Source: Schlesneria sp. DSM 10557 (GTDB lineage Bacteria > Planctomycetota > Planctomycetia > Planctomycetales > Planctomycetaceae). Taken from it: 64,000 nucleotides of DNA. A program made the translations under genes and the position numbers. Shown piece by piece: positions 1 to 7,482 of the stretch. How positions within the stretch are numbered: position 1 is the stretch's first letter; each line of letters starts with the position of its first letter. Under the pieces are notes generated by a model. The model did not search any database. It was not told the origin of the DNA and saw only the letters and a list, made by a program, of their open reading frames with translations. The stretch covers positions 4,526,001 to 4,590,000 of the forward strand of contig NZ_CP124747.1 in the NCBI RefSeq assembly GCF_041860085.1, written 5' to 3'.

Positions 1-1572
1 CTGCTGCCGCTGATCGTGGTTCAGGTCACGCTGATCTGGACGAAGGCTATCCTGGTGCTGAGTGGCATGCAGCTCAGCATGGTCAGTTCCATGTTGAACT
101 CGCTGGTCACGATCATCGGCATCGCGACCGTCATGCACATCACGCTGCGTTATCGTGAGTATCGCTTTTCGAAGACCCCGGTCGAAGCGCTCCGTCAGAC
201 GATGCTGGATCTGTCGATTCCAATCTTCTGGACGATCGCGACCACGGCCCTGGGTTTTTCTGCGGTCATGATCAGCAATATCGCACCGGTGGTCAGCTTT
301 GGGATCATGATGACCCTGGCCACACTGCTTGTCCTGGTGACGTGTGCCCTGGTGCTGCCAGGCGCGATCCTGCTGGGGGGATCCGAGAAGGTCCCGGGGC
401 GTGCCCCGGCCGAGGACAGCGTGACCAAAGTCCTGGGTGGATTAACCAAGTCGGTCGAGTCGCGTCCCGTGCTGGTCGGAGGGGCGATGTCGCTGCTGAC
501 CATCTTCTGTGCGGCTGGATTGTTTCGGCTGCAGGTCGAGACCGATTTCAGTAAGAACTTCCGCAGTTCGAGTCCGATCGTCAAATCACTCAATCTGTTT
601 GAAGAACGTCTGGGGGGTGCAGGAACCTGGGAAGTCAACTTCCCCGCTCCCCCCGAACTGGACAGTGCGTTTCTGGCACAGGTCAGCGAATTCACGGCTC
701 AACTGCGTCAGCTTGAAGATCCCCAGTCACCGGGCCGTCTCACCAAGGTGATTTCCCTTACCGATGGTCTGGATCTCATCGGGTTCCTCCCTTTGTCCTG
801 GCGTATTTCGGCGTTGGAACGGATGCAGCCTGACTTCGTGACGGGGCTCTATAACCCGGAACAGGGGCGGATGCGGATCATGCTGCGTGCCCGCGAACGA
901 CAGCCGTCCGCCTCGAAACTGGAACTGATCGCGAAGGTCGAGCAGCTTGCCGAACAACGATTCCAGGGGGCCCGATGTACCGGCTTGTTTGTGCTGCTGA
1001 CGTACCTGATCGAGAGCCTGATGGGGGACCAGTTGACCAGCTTCGTCGTGGCTGCGTTGGCCATCATGGTCTGTGTCTGGATCGCCTTTCGCAGTCTGCC
1101 CCTGGCCCTGATTTTATTGATACCCAATCTGTTCCCGATTGTGCTGGTGATCGGCACGATGGGCTGGATCGGCTTACCGATCAATATCGCCACCGCGATG
1201 ATCGCCAGCGTGTCCATGGGTCTGACGGTCGATTCCAGCATTCACTACCTCTCCGGTTATACGGACGCCCGACGTCGCGGCCTCTCTTTTTCCCAGGCAC
1301 TGCGGGAGACACATCAGGGGGTGGGACTCGCGCTGGTCTTTGCCAATGTGGCTCTGGTGGCGGGGTTCTCGGTCCTGGCGCTGTCGCACTTCATTCCGCT
1401 GGTTTACTTTGGAATCCTGGTCAGTGTGGCGATGATCGGCGGTTTGCTGGGCAACTTGATCCTGCTCCCCTTGCTTCTTCGGCTGGTCGCTGGCGGGCAC
1501 GCGGCTGCCACGGATTTGGAAACGATGCCTCAAACAGTGGGAGAGAATGGCGAAGAAGTCGCTCAGGCTTAA
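1..1572 (+). CDS. RND/MMPL-family transporter, C-terminal part (5' end outside window)
   Basis: The reading frame is open from base 1, so the gene starts upstream of the window and only its last ~523 codons are seen. The visible protein has two clusters of membrane helices (residues ~1-120 and ~340-490 of the visible part) separated by a soluble loop of ~200 residues. This is the layout of the second half of an MMPL/SSD-type RND permease. The second cluster holds the glycine- and small-residue-rich helices typical of the family, including a MASVSMGLTVDSSIHYL-like stretch. Such proteins use the proton gradient to move lipids, hopanoids or drugs across the inner membrane. The substrate cannot be told from sequence. 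The acidic tail ends at 1572; the next gene starts over 300 bases later. Confidence 0.85.
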   Translation: MLPLIVVQVTLIWTKAILVLSGMQLSMVSSMLNSLVTIIGIATVMHITLRYREYRFSKTPVEALRQTMLDLSIPIFWTIATTALGFSAVMISNIAPVVSFGIMMTLATLLVLVTCALVLPGAILLGGSEKVPGRAPAEDSVTKVLGGLTKSVESRPVLVGGAMSLLTIFCAAGLFRLQVETDFSKNFRSSSPIVKSLNLFEERLGGAGTWEVNFPAPPELDSAFLAQVSEFTAQLRQLEDPQSPGRLTKVISLTDGLDLIGFLPLSWRISALERMQPDFVTGLYNPEQGRMRIMLRARERQPSASKLELIAKVEQLAEQRFQGARCTGLFVLLTYLIESLMGDQLTSFVVAALAIMVCVWIAFRSLPLALILLIPNLFPIVLVIGTMGWIGLPINIATAMIASVSMGLTVDSSIHYLSGYTDARRRGLSFSQALRETHQGVGLALVFANVALVAGFSVLALSHFIPLVYFGILVSVAMIGGLLGNLILLPLLLRLVAGGHAAATDLETMPQTVGENGEEVAQA

Positions 1573-1886
1573 CTTCCAGCTGTCCGCGAATTTCGGTGCT
1601 CCGAAGTCAAGAATCGTCTGCAAATCCGCTCTCCCATCACGAGAGCCGCCATGCCCGCGTTGTGACTTCAATGCAACTGATGCCCTGCGTTAAGGTTGCT
1701 ACCTTAAAAGTCTGTCAATCACGATCCCTGTAAAACACCCAATTGACGAAGCTGACTTGCAGACTAGACTTATCGGGTCCCGCAGGAACACGGCGCGAAT
1801 GGATTTCCGTTAGGGCGATATCGGCTATCTCGTCTTTACGATCGCCTACCCCTCCGACAAAAATAACCTGCGCAGTTGGAGGTTCG
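1573..1886. other. Intergenic gap between transporter and histidine kinase
   Basis: No convincing gene. It holds a small hairpin at 1690-1707 (TTAAGGT, 4-base loop, ACCTTAA) and the leader of the kinase gene. A reading frame runs in phase into the kinase from a TTG at 1743, but the good ribosome binding site lies just before 1887, so I treat 1743-1886 as untranslated. Confidence 0.5.
1690..1707. other. Small inverted repeat (hairpin or operator-like)
   Basis: TTAAGGT at 1690-1696 and ACCTTAA at 1701-1707 form a perfect 7-bp stem with a 4-base loop, ~180 bases before the kinase start. There is no T-tract, so it may be an operator rather than a terminator. Function is not known. Confidence 0.3.
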
Positions 1887-3032
1887 ATGACGAGTGAAAA
1901 TCTGGCAGTCCTGGCGACGCTTATCAAACAGCAGCGAAAGGCCTTGCTGGTACAGTGGCGACAGCAAGTACGAAAGCTCCCCTCTGCACAAGGGTTAGAT
2001 AACCCCACTCTCAACGACCACATTCCGGATTTGCTGGATGAACTGGCGGCGGCGTTGATCGTTCAGGCCCGGCAGGACATTGCGGAACCATGCAATGACA
2101 GCAGTCCTCGAATCCACGGATTGCAGCGGTTGAACGTTTCCTTCGAGCTCGAAGAGGTCGTGGCCGAGTACAATATTCTGCGAGGATGTATTCATGATCT
2201 GGCCGATCAGAATGGCGTGATCCTGCAGGGAGAGCCATTTCATATCCTCAACCGCGTGTTCGATCGCGCCATTGGACTGGCTTTGTCGACATACACTGCG
2301 CAGCAGGCGATGGACGTGCAGGAACGGCGACAGGAGTATCTGGCATTCGTGGCGCATGATCTCCGCACTCCGCTCAGTGCGATTTCCACCGCCGGTCGCG
2401 TGCTGGAAATGATGTTACCCCAACAGGTAATGAATGATCCCGATCTCGTTCAGTTGTTGAAAGCTCTGAACCGGAACGTGAAGCACCTGGAAAACTTGAT
2501 CAGTAAAGTCATCGAAGAAAATACGCATCTGCAGACGGAAACAGGGATTCGACTCGAACGACGCGAGTTCGATTTGTGGCCCGTTGTCGAGTCAATCATC
2601 CTTGACTTCCGCCCGCTCGTTGAAGAGACCGGCACAAAACTGCTCAATCGTGTTCCCGATGAGACTGTTGTCTTTGCGGATGCCGGGCTGATTCGGCGCA
2701 TCCTCCAGAACCTGATCGCAAATGCGATTCGCTATACCACCGGCGGAACGATCGAGATTGGTGCAGAAAGACTGGAGACCTGCCCCGGGATTGCGAATTG
2801 CTGGGTCGCCGATAACGGATCAGGAATCCCTGCTGAACAACTCTCTCAGGTCTTTGACAAGGGGGCAACGGACCCCGAGAACGAAGAGGGAGAAGGTCTG
2901 GGACTGGCGATCGTAAAAGCCTTCATTGAAGCCCATCAGGGGACCGTGAGCGTCGACAGCAAAGTTGGCGTCGGTACGACCTTTCGTTTTTCCTTGCCAG
3001 ACCGGACGAATCCGACCACGACAAGTGCCTGA
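1887..3032 (+). CDS. Soluble sensor histidine kinase
   Basis: A 381-residue histidine kinase without membrane helices, so it should act in the cytoplasm. The N-terminal ~140 residues are helical and resemble the RsbRD-type or globin-like sensory regions of such kinases; this part is inference. The H-box AHDLRTPLSAI puts the phospho-accepting His near residue 157. The HATPase region has an N-box (NLIANAIRY, ~275-283), a G1 box (DNGSGIP) and a G2 box (GEGLGLAIVKAF). The ATG at 1887 is chosen because TTGGAGG lies just upstream; a TTG at 1743 in the same frame would add 48 unlikely residues. No response regulator is adjacent, so it is an orphan kinase here. Confidence 0.85.
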   Translation: MTSENLAVLATLIKQQRKALLVQWRQQVRKLPSAQGLDNPTLNDHIPDLLDELAAALIVQARQDIAEPCNDSSPRIHGLQRLNVSFELEEVVAEYNILRGCIHDLADQNGVILQGEPFHILNRVFDRAIGLALSTYTAQQAMDVQERRQEYLAFVAHDLRTPLSAISTAGRVLEMMLPQQVMNDPDLVQLLKALNRNVKHLENLISKVIEENTHLQTETGIRLERREFDLWPVVESIILDFRPLVEETGTKLLNRVPDETVVFADAGLIRRILQNLIANAIRYTTGGTIEIGAERLETCPGIANCWVADNGSGIPAEQLSQVFDKGATDPENEEGEGLGLAIVKAFIEAHQGTVSVDSKVGVGTTFRFSLPDRTNPTTTSA

Positions 3033-3141
3033 TGTCGGGCGGAGCCTCTTCGGTGCTGCAACGTCGTCCCACGGGCGGAACAGGTGTCTCGGACGCAATG
3101 CGAGGGCTGCGTTGCGTCCTGCCTCGCCTGGTTGAGATCAC

Positions 3142-4074
3142 TTATTTGCTGGCTTTGGCAATCAGTGACAGGAATTCGAACACCAGGTTGGCCGCGAGAA
3201 TGGATGTGATGTTGGCCGAGTCGAACGGTGGCGAGACCTCCACCAGATCGAAACCGACGAGGTTCAGCCCATGCAAGCCTCGCACCAGTTGCAGCATCTC
3301 GTAGCTGGTGATGCCCCCGACCTCAGGGGTTCCCGTTCCGGGAGCGAAGGCGGGGTCGACCGCATCGATGTCCAGCGTCACGTAGGTCGGTCGCGCTCCG
3401 ATCCGGGATTGCACTTCCGCCAGGACAGTATCAACCCCGCTGCGACGGAATTCTTCCAGCGTGATCATACGGGTCCCGAGCCTGATCGCATCGAGGTAGT
3501 CTTCCGGGCCATTGGTGGGGCCGCGAATTCCGATTTGAACGTAGGCGGCAGGATCGATCAATGATTCGTCCAGAGCCCGCCGGAACGGGGTGCCGTGACT
3601 GTACTTCTGGCCGGGATACTCCGAGTCCCACGTATCGGGATGAGCATCAAAATGGACAACCGCCACGGGGCCATACTTCTTCGCATGAGCCCGCAACAGG
3701 GGTAACGAGATGGAGTGATCGCCCCCCAGCGAGATCAGTTTGGGACCCGCAGCGAGAAACCGGGATGCCGCCCGCTCAATCTCGTGGTGAGTCGCAACGA
3801 TATCGGGAGGGATCACGTCAATATCCCCCACGTCCGCAATCTTCAACGTCTTGAACGGGGCAACCTGCTGGACATTGTTATAACCCCACAGCAACAGCGA
3901 CTGCTCGCGAATGGCCCGGGGACCAAAGCGGGTGCCGCTGCGGTACGAGACAGATCCATCATACGGGATCCCTGCGATCGCGACGTCATACCCTTGCGGA
4001 TCGTTGATGATGGGACATCGACCGAATGAAGCGATCCCGGAATAGGGCTGAGCGGCGAAAGTCGGAGTCGTCAT
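3142..4074 (-). CDS. speB: Agmatinase / arginase-family ureohydrolase
   Basis: A ureohydrolase of ~310 residues. All metal-binding signatures are present: GGDHS, HFDAHPDTWD and DIDAVDPAFAPGTGTPE, plus the late acidic residue in DLVEVSPPFD. The family hydrolyses guanidino compounds to urea with a binuclear Mn centre. Length and the SYRSGTRFGPRAIR motif fit agmatinase, which makes putrescine. Members of this family also act on other guanidino acids, so the exact substrate is inferred. An upstream in-frame ATG at 4152 would add 26 residues; I prefer 4074, where family similarity begins. It follows mtnA on the same strand, separated by 158 bases containing a tandem repeat. Confidence 0.85.
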   Translation of the reverse strand: MTTPTFAAQPYSGIASFGRCPIINDPQGYDVAIAGIPYDGSVSYRSGTRFGPRAIREQSLLLWGYNNVQQVAPFKTLKIADVGDIDVIPPDIVATHHEIERAASRFLAAGPKLISLGGDHSISLPLLRAHAKKYGPVAVVHFDAHPDTWDSEYPGQKYSHGTPFRRALDESLIDPAAYVQIGIRGPTNGPEDYLDAIRLGTRMITLEEFRRSGVDTVLAEVQSRIGARPTYVTLDIDAVDPAFAPGTGTPEVGGITSYEMLQLVRGLHGLNLVGFDLVEVSPPFDSANITSILAANLVFEFLSLIAKASK

Positions 4075-4176
4075 CAGTCTGTACCCCAGGAAGAGACGGT
4101 CGTGACAAGGGGGCACCGCCGCAGTGTGAGCGATAAACGTGCGAAATGACATTTGTCTCCGCAGGCTTATCGCGCA

Positions 4177-4224
4177 CTCGACGGTGTTGTTACTCGACGG
4201 TGTTGTTACTCGGCGGTGGTGTTA
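4177..4224. repeat. Three tandem copies of a 16-bp unit
   Basis: CTCGACGGTGTTGTTA occurs at 4177-4192 and exactly again at 4193-4208. A third copy at 4209-4224 has two changes (CTCGGCGGTGGTGTTA). The array lies between the mtnA stop (4233) and the speB start. It is too short and has no spacers, so it is not a CRISPR. It could be a slippage repeat changing mtnA-speB spacing. Confidence 0.85.
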
Positions 4225-4232
4225 CTGTGGCC

Positions 4233-5300
4233 TTACTGTCCGTTGCCGGTCAGGACGGCGTGGATTCGTTCTTTCGTGACGGGCTGAATGACCCCTTTTT
4301 CCGTAATCAGTGCCGTGATGTGAGTCGCGGGTGCGACATCGAATGCCGGGTTGTAGGTCATGCACTGGTCAGGAGCCGTCTGCTTCCCGAACGCGTGCGT
4401 GATCTCGGCAGAGGCACGTTCTTCGATGGGGATCTCTTTTCCGCTTTCGATTGTCAGATCGAACGTGCTGGAGGGAGCCGCAACGTAGAACGGGATGTTG
4501 TGGGCCTTCGCCAGGATCGAGAGCGAATACGTACCGATCTTATTGGCAGAGTCACCATTTGCGGCAATGCGGTCTGCCCCGACAATGACAGCCTGGACGC
4601 GGCCTTCGTGCATGACCCAGCCGGCCATCGAGTCACAGATCAGCGTGGCAGAGACGCCGCGCTGCATCAGTTCCCACGCCGTCAGTCGAGCCCCTTGCAG
4701 CAGCGGCCGGGTTTCATCGGCGTAGACCTTGAGTTCGGGGTTCTGCCGTGCGGCGGCGAAGATCACCGCCAGGGCCGTCCCGTCACCTGCCGTTGCCAGT
4801 CCACCGGTATTACAGTGGGTCAAGACCCCCTTGCATTCGCTCAGTAAAGGAAGGCCGTGGCGAGCGATGGATGCACACATCTCTCGATCTTCGAGCTCGA
4901 TCGCCTTGGCTTCTTCGAGCAGTCGATCGAGCATCTCGGCAGATCCCAGCGACGGCGAGGCATCGGCCACTCGCCGCATGCGATCCAGACCCCAGAAGAG
5001 GTTCACGGCAGTGGGACGACTCCCGGCGAGATACTTGACGACCGAGTCCAGCTTTGCGTTGAAATCCGCCCGGGTTGACTGAGCAACGGGCTGGCACCCG
5101 ACCACGACGCCGTATGCGGCTGCAACACCGATGGCCGGAGCACCACGCACTCGTAGCGACTTGATGGCTTCCCACACCACTTCCGCCGTGGCGCAGCGGA
5201 TTTCGCGGTATTCTACCGGTAGCAAAGTCTGATCAATCAGTTGAAGAGCGCCCGAAGGCGCGTCTCCTACCCAGGAAACAGCAGGTCGAGGATTATTCAT
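4233..5300 (-). CDS. mtnA: Methylthioribose-1-phosphate isomerase
   Basis: MtnA converts methylthioribose-1-phosphate to methylthioribulose-1-phosphate in the methionine salvage pathway. The 355-residue length is standard. The catalytic Cys is seen in THCNTGGLAT (Cys163) and the acid-base Asp in GADRIAANGDSANKIGTY (Asp243). The VRGAPAIG motif near residue 52 is also typical and separates MtnA from most eIF2B-like relatives. AAGAGACGACT precedes the ATG. The NIPSNAP gene ends 21 bases upstream, and speB follows downstream. Salvage of methylthioadenosine, a by-product of spermidine synthesis, fits a neighbour that makes putrescine. Confidence 0.95.
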   Translation of the reverse strand: MNNPRPAVSWVGDAPSGALQLIDQTLLPVEYREIRCATAEVVWEAIKSLRVRGAPAIGVAAAYGVVVGCQPVAQSTRADFNAKLDSVVKYLAGSRPTAVNLFWGLDRMRRVADASPSLGSAEMLDRLLEEAKAIELEDREMCASIARHGLPLLSECKGVLTHCNTGGLATAGDGTALAVIFAAARQNPELKVYADETRPLLQGARLTAWELMQRGVSATLICDSMAGWVMHEGRVQAVIVGADRIAANGDSANKIGTYSLSILAKAHNIPFYVAAPSSTFDLTIESGKEIPIEERASAEITHAFGKQTAPDQCMTYNPAFDVAPATHITALITEKGVIQPVTKERIHAVLTGNGQ

Positions 5301-5321
5301 AGTCGTCTCTTGAATCGCACC

Positions 5322-5765
5322 TTACTTCAAGGGCGAGTAGTCCGTAGGAACGTAGAAGATTGATTCCGGCGCGACAGCCAGAATCTTGCCATCTTTCTCA
5401 GACGCTTCGCGTGCGGCTTTCCAGTCAGGATCCTGCCGGAAGCTGTCGAACGAGGCTTTGGCGGCGTCCTGACTCTTGTGAGCCAGCAGATAGACCAGCT
5501 TGTTGTCGACCGGTTTTCCATCGGCATCAACGGGGGTCAGGTAAATGACATTTTTCATGCCGTGCTTTTCAAACAGCCGGACCGTGTGGTCGCGGAACCG
5601 GGCATGCAATGCCGGCAGTTTTCCTGGCTCGGTGGTGTAGGTCCGCAGTTCGTAGACGTGAGCGGGCTTTTCGGGTTCTGCCAGTACCGGCCGGATTGTC
5701 CAGCCGAGACCCATCCCCAAACCGACCAAAGCCAGCGACCCCATCAGAATTTTGAGCGAATTCAT
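5322..5765 (-). CDS. NIPSNAP-family exported protein
   Basis: A 147-residue protein with an N-terminal hydrophobic segment (residues ~5-28, ending in VLAEP) that looks like a signal peptide, followed by one NIPSNAP domain of the dimeric alpha-beta barrel fold. Typical motifs are HVYELRTYTTEPGKLPAL and the FRQDPDWKAAR stretch. Such proteins are common in Planctomycetes, often exported, and their biochemical role is unclear. The ATG at 5765 is preceded by AGAGGAAAAATCGTG, a strong ribosome binding site; the frame extends upstream but without signal-peptide character. It probably forms a transcription unit with mtnA, 21 bases downstream. Confidence 0.8.
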   Translation of the reverse strand: MNSLKILMGSLALVGLGMGLGWTIRPVLAEPEKPAHVYELRTYTTEPGKLPALHARFRDHTVRLFEKHGMKNVIYLTPVDADGKPVDNKLVYLLAHKSQDAAKASFDSFRQDPDWKAAREASEKDGKILAVAPESIFYVPTDYSPLK

Positions 5766-5964
5766 CACGATTTTTCCTCTGCTCAACAGGACCTGCCCGC
5801 GACGGACGTCACACTGTATGACCCGTTGCGGAATGTTGCGCGCAACGCAGACCTGTTTTATAGACGTAACCACCCACATGCTGCCACTGCTGGGAAGTCA
5901 GGGGGACTGACAATTCCGTCGCTCGGGCGGCTTTCCGCGTCGCAGCCGCATCTGGCCGGCGAGA

Positions 5965-7482
5965 TCACTGCTCGGTGTCGGAGTCTTTCTCTTGAGCCTG
6001 GAGTGCTTCCATTTCCTCGCTGAGTTGCCGAATCTTGTCGTCCGACAGATGCGTCTTGATCAGCGTCACCGCCTCGTCACACATGCGGTTGATACGGGCC
6101 TGTGCCGATTTGTCCTTATTCGCCTGTGCTGCAGCCACTCCGGCGACACGAACAGCCAGCAGGCGTTCAATCAGTTTCGTCGAGCTCTCCTGCTGTTTGA
6201 GGAGTGCCAGTTTCTGATTGACCGTGGCCCAGTCGTCTTTGCTGGCGGCTGCGCGAATTGTGGAGATGGCCGTGTTCCGCAGAGCGACGGCGTCAATCAC
6301 TTCCCCCTGAAGCATCTGCAGGTCGGCTTCGGCGGCGAACCGCGTGGAGTCGTCAGGAACTTCCAGCCGGGTATGCGCCGCGACTCCAGGAATGAACGGA
6401 ACACGGGCCAGCAGATTCTGACCACTGTAGACAAACAACCAGACAAGCGTCTTTTCGGGAAAACGTGAAACCTCAAGGTAGCCCTGTCGATTGGTCAGCT
6501 CATCGGCCAGTAGAGTCGAACCGGGATCGACATCGGGGTCTTCGGGTGTCGCCCGGGGAATCATCGCCTCACTTCGCACTTCGACACGATGGGCCGCCAG
6601 AGGTAAGGGGGTTCGTCCTTGTTTGACCAGTTGAAGCTGCGTCTGTGAGAACTGAGGTCGAACGGCCACGACCAGGGTGTCGATCCGGCCCCGTTTTTTT
6701 CCTCCCAGCGCCAGTCTGAGGCCGCTTTCGACGTTCCCCCGGACCACCGAGCCATTAACGTCCTTAACGGTGATATAAGTCCAGGGGATTGGCTGCAATT
6801 TCTCGATCACCTGTTCGCGATTGCGATAGGCCAGAAACGGAACCATGAGGTCACCGGGTTGCAGTTGGGCGAATGAGGGATCTGGTGGATTCAATTCTCC
6901 GCCACGCAGTCGAATTCGCACATCCTTGTTATCGACCTGCTCGACGATCCCCATCGGCCGCATCAGGGTCCTGCAGAGTTTCAAGATCTCGATCGGCAAG
7001 TCTCGGTCGTCCATGACATCGACCGAAGCAATCTCGGTCTCGAGCTGAACGTCAAACTGCCATGACCGAACACTGACTCGCTTTCCGACTGCCAGAGACT
7101 CCACCACGGCCGCGAACCAGACATCCGGTGCCCCCTCAGGGTGATGTTGCGTCAGTGACCCCTTGTTGATCCGCTCGAGGCCCGTCCGGCTGGGAAGGCT
7201 CAGCCATGAAACGGGAATCGTGGTCAGAGACCACAGTTCGCCGACACAGCGAAGGGCGGCCTGCTGGATCTCACGGACGGTGGTGTCCTGAACCGTGGCG
7301 CTTGCGGACAGAGGAGCGCATGCCAGCAGCAGTCGCACCTCATAAGGCCGCCGTTCATATTCGACAGCATCGTGGGCGGATTTGACGGAGGGGCTCTCAG
7401 CCGCAGCGACGGAACGGGCGACGATGGCCATGCCGCTGCAGAGCAGGCAGAGAATTCGGCAGAACTGTGTGAGCGGAGCCAT
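5965..7482 (-). CDS. Exported protein of unknown function, coupled to the solute-binding protein gene
   Basis: About 505 residues. The N-terminus has a hydrophobic segment (FCRILCLLCSGMAIVARSVAAAE), so it should be exported. The middle part (~200-330) is rich in beta-strand-like sequence, including a stretch around LQPGDLMVPFLAYR. The C-terminal ~120 residues are alpha-helical and charged, ending in an acidic tail. I do not recognise a named domain. Its ATG overlaps the stop of the upstream gene by one base (TGATG at 7480-7484), which indicates translational coupling and joint function with the TPR/solute-binding protein. Confidence 0.65.
   Translation of the reverse strand: MAPLTQFCRILCLLCSGMAIVARSVAAAESPSVKSAHDAVEYERRPYEVRLLLACAPLSASATVQDTTVREIQQAALRCVGELWSLTTIPVSWLSLPSRTGLERINKGSLTQHHPEGAPDVWFAAVVESLAVGKRVSVRSWQFDVQLETEIASVDVMDDRDLPIEILKLCRTLMRPMGIVEQVDNKDVRIRLRGGELNPPDPSFAQLQPGDLMVPFLAYRNREQVIEKLQPIPWTYITVKDVNGSVVRGNVESGLRLALGGKKRGRIDTLVVAVRPQFSQTQLQLVKQGRTPLPLAAHRVEVRSEAMIPRATPEDPDVDPGSTLLADELTNRQGYLEVSRFPEKTLVWLFVYSGQNLLARVPFIPGVAAHTRLEVPDDSTRFAAEADLQMLQGEVIDAVALRNTAISTIRAAASKDDWATVNQKLALLKQQESSTKLIERLLAVRVAGVAAAQANKDKSAQARINRMCDEAVTLIKTHLSDDKIRQLSEEMEALQAQEKDSDTEQ

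Noticed and set aside
4177-4224. CRISPR array
   Set aside because: Repeats are contiguous 16-bp units without spacers; no cas genes are present.
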